Shown piece after piece: positions 52,527-59,914 of a stretch of DNA of 64,000 bases. The number at the start of each line of letters is the position of its first letter. Within the stretch, counting starts at the first letter, position 1. Source of the DNA: Oscillospiraceae bacterium (GTDB lineage: Bacteria > Bacillota > Clostridia > Oscillospirales > Ruminococcaceae); contig JAFXHL010000052.1 of NCBI GenBank assembly GCA_017536405.1, positions 1 to 64,000 on the forward strand. Reading direction: 5' to 3'. The notes beneath the pieces were generated by a model. It did no database searches. It saw only the letters and a list, made by a program, of their open reading frames with translations, and had not been told where the DNA came from. Position numbers and translations under genes: made by a program.

Positions 52527-52555
52527 TTGACATAACTTGACCTATATAGTATAAT
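52527..52555 (+). promoter_or_regulatory. Promoter of metK
   Basis: Consensus TTGACA (52527-52532) and TATAAT (52550-52555) are 17 bp apart. The SAM-I riboswitch starts about 21 bp downstream. Confidence 0.85.
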
Positions 52556-52575
52556 AATCTTGAAAATTGAATAGC

Positions 52576-52669
52576 CTTATCAAGAGTGGCGGAGGAAACA
52601 GGTCCTATGAAGCCCGGCAACCTATTCAAAATAAGGTGCTAATTCCTGCGGAGCAATCCGAAAGATGAG
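52576..52669 (+). promoter_or_regulatory. SAM-I riboswitch (S box)
   Basis: The core matches SAM-I: P1 CTTATC with GATGAG, then AAGAGTGGCGGAGG, the GGTCCTATGAAGCCCGGCAAC segment read across its two strands, AAGGTGCTAATTCCTGC and the GCAA before the closing strand. SAM binding should favour the terminator downstream and lower metK expression. Confidence 0.96.
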
Positions 52670-52686
52670 GATTTTTTAGAAATCAG

Positions 52687-52716
52687 ACGCTTTCGATGTT
52701 TCGAAAGCGTTTTTTA
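52687..52716 (+). terminator. Riboswitch-controlled terminator before metK
   Basis: The stem ACGCTTTCGA/TCGAAAGCGT is followed by TTTTTATTC. It is the expression platform of the SAM-I riboswitch. Confidence 0.93.
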
Positions 52717-52760
52717 TTCGGCTATTGGTTTTCAAATAAATCAATACGGAGGAATTATAA

Positions 52761-53936
52761 ATGAAAACATTTTTTACTTCAGAATCGGTTACAGAAGGAC
52801 ATCCCGACAAAGTTTGTGACCAGATTTCAGACGCTGTTCTCGATGCTATTCTTGAACAGGATCCAATGGCGCGCGTTGCTTGCGAAACTGCTTGTACCAC
52901 AGGTATGGTGCTTTGTATGGGTGAAATTACAACAACAGCAAGTGTTGATATTCCTAAAATAGTAAGAAAAACAGTTATTGATATCGGTTATGATAATGCT
53001 GAGTGTGGTTTTGACGGAAATACATGCGCTGTTCTCACAAGCATTGATGAACAGTCTGCTGATATTGCAATGGGAGTTGATAAAGCTGATGAGGCTAAAA
53101 AAGGCTCATCTGCTGACAACGATGTTACAGGTGCAGGGGATCAGGGCATGATGTTTGGCTATGCTTGTAATGAAACAGAAGAACTTATGCCTATGCCAAT
53201 CTCACTTGCACATAAACTTTCAAAAAAACTTTCAGAAGTCAGAAAGAACGGAACTTTGCCTTATCTTCGCCCCGACGGAAAATCACAGGTGACTGTTGAA
53301 TACGAAGATGGAAAGCCCGTGAGAGTGGATACAGTTGTTGTTTCTTCTCAGCATAGCGATGATGTTACTCTTGAACAGATAAGAAAAGATATTATAGAAA
53401 AGGTGATAAAGACGACTATTCCTGCTGAACTTATGGATGAAAATACAGTTTACTATGTAAATCCTACAGGAAGGTTTGTTATTGGCGGACCTCACGGAGA
53501 TAGTGGTCTTACGGGAAGAAAGATTATAGTTGATACTTATGGCGGATATGCTTGTCACGGTGGCGGAGCGTTTTCAGGAAAAGATCCCACAAAAGTTGAC
53601 CGTTCAGGTGCTTATATGGCAAGATATATTGCTAAAAATATCGTAGCGGCGGGTCTTGCTGAAAAATGCGAAGTGGAACTCGCTTATGCAATCGGTGTCG
53701 CGAAGCCTGTATCTGTTCTTGTTCAGACTTATGGTACAAGCTCGTACTCATCAGAACAACTTGCAGCTGCTGTTGATAAGGTATTTGATTTAAGGCCTGC
53801 GTCGATTATAAAAACTCTTGGCCTCAGAAAGTCACAGTATAAAAATCTCGCTGCTTATGGTCATATGGGAAGAGAAGAACTTGATGTAGCATGGGAAAAG
53901 ACAGATAAGGTTGACGAACTTAAAGCGGCTTTATAA
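52761..53936 (+). CDS. metK: S-adenosylmethionine synthetase
   Basis: MetK makes SAM from methionine and ATP. The 391-aa enzyme has [20 protein letters not shown], the signature [12 protein letters not shown] and the phosphate-loop [16 protein letters not shown]. The SAM-I riboswitch gives feedback control. The radical SAM enzymes in this window (ScfB and the rnc-smc protein) use its product. Confidence 0.97.
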   Translation: MKTFFTSESVTEGHPDKVCDQISDAVLDAILEQDPMARVACETACTTGMVLCMGEITTTASVDIPKIVRKTVIDIGYDNAECGFDGNTCAVLTSIDEQSADIAMGVDKADEAKKGSSADNDVTGAGDQGMMFGYACNETEELMPMPISLAHKLSKKLSEVRKNGTLPYLRPDGKSQVTVEYEDGKPVRVDTVVVSSQHSDDVTLEQIRKDIIEKVIKTTIPAELMDENTVYYVNPTGRFVIGGPHGDSGLTGRKIIVDTYGGYACHGGGAFSGKDPTKVDRSGAYMARYIAKNIVAAGLAEKCEVELAYAIGVAKPVSVLVQTYGTSSYSSEQLAAAVDKVFDLRPASIIKTLGLRKSQYKNLAAYGHMGREELDVAWEKTDKVDELKAAL

Positions 53937-53980
53937 CGATTTTTTGATAAACTCAATCGTTTAAAGAAATAACAAAATTA

Positions 53981-54019
53981 AAACCCGAAGAAATATGTTT
54001 TTCTTCGGGTTTCTTTTAT
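53981..54019 (+). terminator. Terminator of metK
   Basis: The stem AAACCCGAAGAA/TTCTTCGGGTTT is followed by CTTTTATTT. Confidence 0.88.
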
Positions 54020-54048
54020 TTGGAAAAGCATTTATTTTGTCTTTTATA

Positions 54049-54077
54049 TTGACTATTATTTTGTAAAGTTGTATAAT
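54049..54077 (+). promoter_or_regulatory. Promoter of the GHL10-amidase operon
   Basis: TTGACT (54049-54054) and TATAAT (54072-54077) are 17 bp apart, 37 bp before the ATG. Confidence 0.8.
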
Positions 54078-54114
54078 AAATATACATATTGTATTATTTT
54101 TATGGAGTTGTCAT

Positions 54115-55617
54115 ATGAAAAAGAAAATATCTTTAATCCTGACATTTTTTCTTATAATTAGTTTATTGACAGCTTGTCGTAAGGAAATAGAAAGTATTCC
54201 ATACGAAGAAGAATCGACAATTTCTTCAGGAGAGATTATAGATTTTTTTAATCCTGACGGAACACTTTATTCTGACACGACTTTGATTTCTGAACTTGAA
54301 TTACCCGTAGAAACAGAATATACATCAGAAAACACGTTAGTTTCTGAATCTATAAGTCAGACTTCAGAAACTACAACAAAACCTGTAACTCAGGAAACAA
54401 CCATTGTTACAACAACAGAAGAAACAACAACTACTACAACTGTTGCGACCACAACCGCTGTTCCGATAACTACAACCGTTGCAACGACTACAACTATACC
54501 GAAGGCTACATACAATCCTTCAAATTACACTCCTCTTAATTACAGTAACCAGATCGGAATATGGATTTCCTTCCTTGAATTTCAGAATGTTCTTAAAGGA
54601 AAGTCGGAATCGCAATTCAGGAAATCTGTATGTGAGATGTATGATAATTGCGTATCTATGGGAATCAACACAGTCTATGTTCATGCTCGTTCCCATGGAG
54701 ATGCATTCTATGTTTCAGATTTATATCCATGGTCAAAGAACATAACAGGAGAAATTGGTGCAAAACCTTCGTTTGACCCATATGAAATACTTGTAGAAGA
54801 GGCACATAAAAGAGGTCTTTCGTTTCATGCATGGATAAACCCTATGCGTACTGTGACAGAAGATGATATGAAAAAAATATCTGATTCTTATCAGATTAAA
54901 AAATGGGCGAAAAACAAAAATGGTACATATATCGTTAATGTAAACGGAACATATTGGCTTAATCCTGCTTATAAAGAAGTAAGACAACTTATTGTAAATG
55001 GCGCACAGGAGATAATTTCAAAGTATAATGTTGATGGAATTCATATAGATGATTATTTTTATCAATCATCGTTTACAAATTCTTTTGATAAATCTGCGTT
55101 TTCTTCAAGTGGTTATTCTGATTTGAAAAGTTTTAGGGTTAACAATATAAATCTTATGGTAAAGGAAATTTATAGCGGTGTAAAGAATATCAATCCATCG
55201 GTTTTATTTGGTATAAGTCCTGCGGGGAATATAGACAACTTATATGCTTATCATTGTGCAGATGTAAAAACATGGTGTTCTAAAAACGGATATTGCGATT
55301 ACATAATTCCGCAGATATACTGGGGATTTACACATAAGTCTGCTGCTTATGATAAAATGCTTGGACAATGGTGTTCTATACATACAAATAAAAATGTAAA
55401 ACTTGTCGTAGGGCTTGCGGCATATCGTGCCGCGGACGGAGAAATGGAGAATGAACCTCAGGTTCTTTCAAAGCAGATTTCTTATTTTAAAAATCAATAT
55501 CCTTCGCATTACGGAGGAGTAGCTTTCTTCAGATACGAAAACCTTTTTAAACCATCGTCAGCACAAAAAAGTAAAATTCAATCTGAATTGGAAGCACTGG
55601 AATCACAACTTGAGTGA
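54115..55617 (+). CDS. GHL10-family glycosidase-like lipoprotein
   Basis: A 500-aa surface lipoprotein. Its signal peptide ends in LLTAC; a Thr-rich linker (about residues 80-135) leads to a TIM barrel of the GHL10 family (PF02638). Hallmarks are HARSHGDAFYVSDLYPWS, HAWINPMR, VDGIHIDDYF (residues 306-315) with its paired aspartates, and YIIPQIYWGF. A GHL10 member in E. coli, DigH, cuts peptidoglycan glycans stripped of peptides. The gene directly downstream encodes an amidase that would make such glycans, so a wall-trimming role is likely but inferred. Confidence 0.87.
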   Translation: MKKKISLILTFFLIISLLTACRKEIESIPYEEESTISSGEIIDFFNPDGTLYSDTTLISELELPVETEYTSENTLVSESISQTSETTTKPVTQETTIVTTTEETTTTTTVATTTAVPITTTVATTTTIPKATYNPSNYTPLNYSNQIGIWISFLEFQNVLKGKSESQFRKSVCEMYDNCVSMGINTVYVHARSHGDAFYVSDLYPWSKNITGEIGAKPSFDPYEILVEEAHKRGLSFHAWINPMRTVTEDDMKKISDSYQIKKWAKNKNGTYIVNVNGTYWLNPAYKEVRQLIVNGAQEIISKYNVDGIHIDDYFYQSSFTNSFDKSAFSSSGYSDLKSFRVNNINLMVKEIYSGVKNINPSVLFGISPAGNIDNLYAYHCADVKTWCSKNGYCDYIIPQIYWGFTHKSAAYDKMLGQWCSIHTNKNVKLVVGLAAYRAADGEMENEPQVLSKQISYFKNQYPSHYGGVAFFRYENLFKPSSAQKSKIQSELEALESQLE

Positions 55618-55635
55618 CAGAAAGGAGGGAAAGGT

Positions 55636-58605
55636 ATGAGAAAACGTGTTATTTCAAAAATATTTGCTATGTTTGTTGTGTTTATAGCTTTTTTTGCACA
55701 AAACAGTGTTCAGATATCAGCTGTTATGGAAGGGACAGAGGTAACAACAGTTCCTGAAACAGTTGTTCCTACAGAAAATGCATTTACTGATGAACAACTT
55801 GAAGATTTTGTTGAACCTGAATATGTAAGTCAGTTTACCTTTCCTGACTATATGAAAGCTGTAACATTAAGACCTTCTATTGATTTTGCAAAAGAAATTA
55901 TTACTCAAACAGAAGATGGGGTGATTATCAAGTCAGAACCTACATCAGAACAGATTTCCGCTGAACTTGATGAAATAATGTCGAATATTTCATCACTTGG
56001 TATGAACTCGGTTATTATCTTTACATCTTATAATGGTAAGGCTTATTACTCCGATGATATAAATGATACTGTAGAAGTTACTCCGGTTGAAATGGCGATA
56101 TCAAAAGCTAAAGATAACGGACTTTTTGTTTATCTTGTGTTTGATATAAATTTTGTTCTTACGAGTCTTGAAAATAAGACTTTACAGGAAAGAATAGATT
56201 ATCTTGCGATAAAAACTCATTATTTTACAGCAAAAAACAGAGTTGATGGCATACTTCTGAATGGTTATTATTCGTCTAAAAACAAGACGAGTCTTAACGA
56301 CTATATGCAGAATGGTTCAGGAATAGGTTTTGAAAACTGGCTTATGGATAATGGGGCTTATGTTTTTAGCCTTGTAAGTGATGCTATAAGAAAAACGAAT
56401 AATACTGTTCCTGTAGGAATTTATATTTCAGATGTCTGGTCTAACTATACAACAAACGAAAAGGGTTCACAGACTTTTGGACAATTCGAGGCGCTTTCAG
56501 ATGGATACGCGGATACTCTCTCCTATGTTCAGTATGGATATGCTGATTTTATTATGCTTGATGCACAGGGTGCTATTACAGATGAAAATGTTCCTTTTGA
56601 AGAACTTGTTCGTTGGTGGGCGAATTATGCTGTTCTTGAAAATCTCCCTTTTTATGTAATGCACAATAACCAGAAGATATACACGGACGAACAGGGATGG
56701 AGTTCTCCTGATCAGGTTGTAAAACAGCTTCTTATTACGGAGAAGGTTGACGGATACAAGGGGAGCGCTTTTAAATCTTACACAGACCTTGTCAAGAACG
56801 TCGAAGAAAGTACGGATCTTTTAGGGAAATATTATGATTCTACTATAAATCTTGATACTATTGACAATGAACTCAAAATAGTATCTCCTTCATCGAAGAA
56901 ATTCACAACAGAAGAACCTACTGTTGCTTTTATGGGTAGCTTTGATCCTAATTTTACTGTTTATTTCAATGGTAAAGAAATACAGCTTAACGATGCAGGA
57001 AACTTCTATTACGAAGTTGACCTTGATGTAGGTCTTAATACCTTTACTATCAAAAATAAAGGCAAAACGACAACATATAACATAACAAGAAAAGTTACTG
57101 TTCTCAAATCTGTTGAACCAAGCGGTGCGATGGAAGTGGATGGTGGAACAAATATCACTATACGTGCGATAGCATATAAAGGTTCTTATGTAACCGCTCA
57201 GATCAACGGAAAGAGCATACAGCTTGTTCAGAACGAAGGAAGTATCGAAGGAGAAGCAAACTCAAGTTACGCTTATTTTACTGCTACATATACTACGCCT
57301 AAAGGAATTATAGGAAAGGCTCAGGATTTGGGACAGGTTGTTGTATACGGAACTTATGCAGGAAAGAACGGCGCTAAATTTAATGAATCGCTTTATGGAT
57401 CTACAATAGTTGTTTCACCACTTCCTGAAGTTCCGAATAATGCTGATGGAAGTATTCTCAAAACAAAGTATGATGATACAAATGTCTATAATTACAAAAC
57501 GACAGATAGTATAAAAACTCCTGATATGGCAAGACTTCCTTCAGGAACTATTGATTATTGTGTCAAAACGGTAACATATAGCGGAGTAAAGTATTATCTT
57601 ACACTTTCGGGTAAGAGATTCAAGGCTTCCGATGTTAAAGTTCTTGAAAATTCTCCTATCGGTCAGAATGATATATCTGTTGTTTCCTGTACACAGGATG
57701 GGTATGACACAATTCTGAAATTGAAACTTAACAAACGAACGCCATTTTCTATTTCTTACGGTGGAGTGTCTTATACAGATGGATATGAGGTTTCAAGTTT
57801 CAGTGCGTCAACGGTATCTATTACATTTGATTATACAAATAATGCTTATGGTTCTGTTGATATGCCATCTGGTTCGTTGTTCTCGTCCGCTTCTTGGAGC
57901 GATGCTTCGACTACAAATGTTTCAAGAAACAAACTCACTCTGAACCTTGCAAGAAAAGGCATTTTCGGAGGAGTGACATCGTATTATGATGATAACGGAT
58001 ATCTTACATTCAGATTTAACGGAAATAGTGGCTCTCTTGCAGGTTCTGTAATTGTAATCGACCCAGGACACGGTGTTACCGCGAACGGAAAGATAGACCC
58101 GGGAGGAGTAGGACACATTACAGACCAGTCAGTAGCACTTGCGGTTTCTAAACTTCTTGAATCAAAACTCAAGGCGAGAGGTGCTACGGTTTATCGTCTT
58201 AAAACAGAGTCGACATTTTATGATACAGAGCAAAGACCTGTTATCGCAAGACAATATAATCCCGATGTATTTATTTCGCTTCACGGAAATAAAGCCTCGG
58301 ATTCTTCGGTAAGAGGAACAGAAGCGTGGTATTTTACTCCATATTCCTATCCTCTTGCAAACAGTGTTTCTAAACAGGTTTCAAGATATTTTACCAATAA
58401 TGTTTATAGCGATGGTTCTAATAAAAACAGAGGTGCAAAACAGAGTTATTATTATGTAACTCTTGAGCAGGATTTTGCTTCTATTCTTGTTGAAATCGGA
58501 TTTGTTTCGAATTATGAAGAGGCCATGGCGATGAGTAATTCAAAACATCAGGACGGAATAGCAAATGCCATCGCAAACGGAATCGAAGAATATCTTTCAA
58601 GATGA
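55636..58605 (+). CDS. Secreted N-acetylmuramoyl-L-alanine amidase with degenerate GHL10-like barrel
   Basis: A 989-aa secreted protein with a signal peptide. Residues about 75-400 form a GHL10-like barrel that matches its upstream neighbour in outline, but the catalytic HIDDYF segment reads LLNGYY (about residues 205-210), so the acids are lost. One or two Ig-like domains follow (about 420-550). Amidase_3 begins at DPGHG (809-813), with SLHGN and the catalytic glutamate in VEIGFVSN. The usual second zinc ligand, a glutamate, appears to be D in HITDQSV. The barrel may bind glycan and place the amidase. Confidence 0.85.
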   Translation: MRKRVISKIFAMFVVFIAFFAQNSVQISAVMEGTEVTTVPETVVPTENAFTDEQLEDFVEPEYVSQFTFPDYMKAVTLRPSIDFAKEIITQTEDGVIIKSEPTSEQISAELDEIMSNISSLGMNSVIIFTSYNGKAYYSDDINDTVEVTPVEMAISKAKDNGLFVYLVFDINFVLTSLENKTLQERIDYLAIKTHYFTAKNRVDGILLNGYYSSKNKTSLNDYMQNGSGIGFENWLMDNGAYVFSLVSDAIRKTNNTVPVGIYISDVWSNYTTNEKGSQTFGQFEALSDGYADTLSYVQYGYADFIMLDAQGAITDENVPFEELVRWWANYAVLENLPFYVMHNNQKIYTDEQGWSSPDQVVKQLLITEKVDGYKGSAFKSYTDLVKNVEESTDLLGKYYDSTINLDTIDNELKIVSPSSKKFTTEEPTVAFMGSFDPNFTVYFNGKEIQLNDAGNFYYEVDLDVGLNTFTIKNKGKTTTYNITRKVTVLKSVEPSGAMEVDGGTNITIRAIAYKGSYVTAQINGKSIQLVQNEGSIEGEANSSYAYFTATYTTPKGIIGKAQDLGQVVVYGTYAGKNGAKFNESLYGSTIVVSPLPEVPNNADGSILKTKYDDTNVYNYKTTDSIKTPDMARLPSGTIDYCVKTVTYSGVKYYLTLSGKRFKASDVKVLENSPIGQNDISVVSCTQDGYDTILKLKLNKRTPFSISYGGVSYTDGYEVSSFSASTVSITFDYTNNAYGSVDMPSGSLFSSASWSDASTTNVSRNKLTLNLARKGIFGGVTSYYDDNGYLTFRFNGNSGSLAGSVIVIDPGHGVTANGKIDPGGVGHITDQSVALAVSKLLESKLKARGATVYRLKTESTFYDTEQRPVIARQYNPDVFISLHGNKASDSSVRGTEAWYFTPYSYPLANSVSKQVSRYFTNNVYSDGSNKNRGAKQSYYYVTLEQDFASILVEIGFVSNYEEAMAMSNSKHQDGIANAIANGIEEYLSR

Positions 58606-58607
58606 TT

Positions 58608-58650
58608 AAAAAGACACTTTTGATTTTTATATCAAAAGTGTCTTTTAGAT
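58608..58650 (+). terminator. Terminator of the GHL10-amidase operon
   Basis: The stem AAAAGACACTTTTGAT/ATCAAAAGTGTCTTTT is followed by AGATTTTATTT, 3 bp after the amidase stop. Confidence 0.85.
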
Positions 58651-58678
58651 TTTATTTCCACTAATTTAAAAAACATAC

Positions 58679-58707
58679 TTGAAATACTTATGAAAATGTG
58701 TTATCAT
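58679..58707 (+). promoter_or_regulatory. Promoter of yajC
   Basis: TTGAAA (58679-58684) and TATCAT (58702-58707) are 17 bp apart. Confidence 0.65.
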
Positions 58708-58783
58708 ATAATTTATGTTGAAACTATTGCTAATGAAGAATTGCAATTCAGTTGTCAAAATAAATATAATCCGGAGGAATAAA

Positions 58784-59131
58784 ATGCACGAACTTTTAAA
58801 CATTATTGTTGCTACAGCTAATACAACAGCAGAAGAGCCTTCCGTTACAGCTTTTCTTCTCACAACAATACTTCCTTGCGTAGCATTCTTTGCTATTATG
58901 TATTTTATAATGATAAGACCTCAGAAGAAAAAGCAGAAGGAAGAAGAGGAAATGCGTAAAAATCTTCAGATAGGTGACGAAGTTACTACTATCGGAGGAA
59001 TTGTAGGAATCGTTGTTCGTAAGGGCGAAGATACAGTTGTTATCGAAACAGGTGGAGACAGAAGTAAAATCAGAATAAAAACTGCTGCTATTCAGTCAAA
59101 CGCAACTATTCACGACGCTAAAGAAGAATAA
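58784..59131 (+). CDS. yajC: Preprotein translocase subunit YajC
   Basis: YajC is a small membrane subunit that associates with SecDF-YidC. The 115-aa protein has one transmembrane helix followed by the family signature FIMIRPQKKKQKEEEEM and a cytoplasmic domain with GDEVTTIGGIVG. The ATG at 58784 follows CGGAGGAA. secD and secF are not in this window; scfA-scfB lie downstream, as in other Clostridia. Confidence 0.95.
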   Translation: MHELLNIIVATANTTAEEPSVTAFLLTTILPCVAFFAIMYFIMIRPQKKKQKEEEEMRKNLQIGDEVTTIGGIVGIVVRKGEDTVVIETGGDRSKIRIKTAAIQSNATIHDAKEE

Positions 59132-59137
59132 AATATA

Positions 59138-59190
59138 TACTCCCCGAATAGATATTATTGAGAAATTTCGTAATATCAGGAGGGGAGTAT
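59138..59190 (+). promoter_or_regulatory. Hairpin that buries the ribosome-binding site of the TIGR04086 gene
   Basis: An outer stem TACTCCCC/GGGGAGTA (59138-59145 with 59182-59189) and an inner stem GATATTA/TAATATC (59151-59157 with 59171-59177) enclose most of the leader. The Shine-Dalgarno AGGAGGGGAG lies within the closing strand, and TTTT follows at once. It may be both the yajC terminator and a translational block. Confidence 0.6.
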
Positions 59191-59191
59191 T

Positions 59192-59584
59192 TTGCGTTAT
59201 AACAACAATTTTAAAAATAGTAAATTATATCTTTGGCTTTCATCTGTTGGCACAGGTGTCGCTGTAACTATAATATGTCTTATGTTATTTTCTTTTGCTA
59301 TGACAGGAATAGATGTTTCGGACGGCGCAGTTTCTACATTCGGAAGCGTTTCGGTATGTGTTGGTAGCTATTTTTTTAGTTTTCTTGTTGGTAAAAAACG
59401 AAGAAAAGACGGGATTTTGATAGGCATTATATGTGGTGGAATATCATTCAGCATACTTATCGCTCTTAATCTGCTGCTTTTAAGAAATCCGTTTACATCG
59501 GCATTTTTTTCGAAATTATCAATGATTATGATATGTAGCATAATAGGTGGCATCATAGGAGTTAACTCAAAGATAAGAATTTAA
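59192..59584 (+). CDS. TIGR04086 family membrane protein
   Basis: A 130-aa membrane protein with four predicted helices in two pairs and glycine-rich segments (CGGISFSILIAL, CSIIGGIIGV). It matches the Clostridial TIGR04086 family, which is found near yajC and the SCIFF genes; function unknown. The start is TTG at 59192, after AGGAGGGGAG, which is inside a hairpin. Confidence 0.82.
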   Translation: MRYNNNFKNSKLYLWLSSVGTGVAVTIICLMLFSFAMTGIDVSDGAVSTFGSVSVCVGSYFFSFLVGKKRRKDGILIGIICGGISFSILIALNLLLLRNPFTSAFFSKLSMIMICSIIGGIIGVNSKIRI

Positions 59585-59602
59585 ACTTTTTATTAAAAAC
59601 TA

Positions 59603-59631
59603 TTGAAATCATATGTAATATGTGGTATAAT
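59603..59631 (+). promoter_or_regulatory. Promoter of scfA
   Basis: TTGAAA (59603-59608) and TATAAT (59626-59631) are 17 bp apart; the leader is about 70 nt. Confidence 0.8.
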
Positions 59632-59706
59632 ATCCTTAAGGTTTTGGATGTGCCGTTTTACATATTCTGTAATTCGGTAAATAAAATTGTAATGGAGGAA
59701 TTATAA

Positions 59707-59847
59707 ATGAAACACATCAAAACAATCAACGCTGCAAATCTCAAGAAAACTGCTGAAAAAGGCGGATGTGGAAAGTGCCAGGCTTCATGCCAGTCAGCTT
59801 GTAAGACATCTTGTACAGTAGCAAATCAGAAGTGCGAAAACAAGTAA
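59707..59847 (+). CDS. scfA: SCIFF ranthipeptide precursor (six cysteines in forty-five)
   Basis: A 46-aa ribosomal peptide with the SCIFF hallmark: leader MKHIKTINAANLKKTAEKGG, then a core with six cysteines at 21, 24, 28, 32, 36 and 43. ScfB-type radical SAM enzymes form thioether bridges from these cysteines to the gamma (or other) carbons of partner residues. SCIFF peptides are almost universal in Clostridia and some have been linked to quorum-type signalling. GGAGGAATTATAA precedes the start. It has its own promoter, and a hairpin separates it from scfB. Confidence 0.97.
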   Translation: MKHIKTINAANLKKTAEKGGCGKCQASCQSACKTSCTVANQKCENK

Positions 59848-59863
59848 TAATTGTTTTACTTAA

Positions 59864-59893
59864 AAAGGGACAGAAATGTCCCTTTACTTTTTG
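59864..59893 (+). terminator. Hairpin between scfA and scfB, partial terminator
   Basis: The stem AAAGGGACA/TGTCCCTTT with a GAAA loop is followed by ACTTTTTG. It lies 16 bp after the scfA stop and 29 bp before scfB. It probably lets much more precursor mRNA than enzyme mRNA be made. Confidence 0.75.
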
Positions 59894-59914
59894 CCTTGAT
59901 TCAGGAGGAAACTT

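Noticed and set aside
54361-54510. Repeats of ACA/ACT triplets as a tandem-repeat or CRISPR-like array
   Set aside because: They are the codons of a Thr-rich linker in a lipoprotein and have no spacer-repeat structure. No CRISPR array was seen anywhere in the window.
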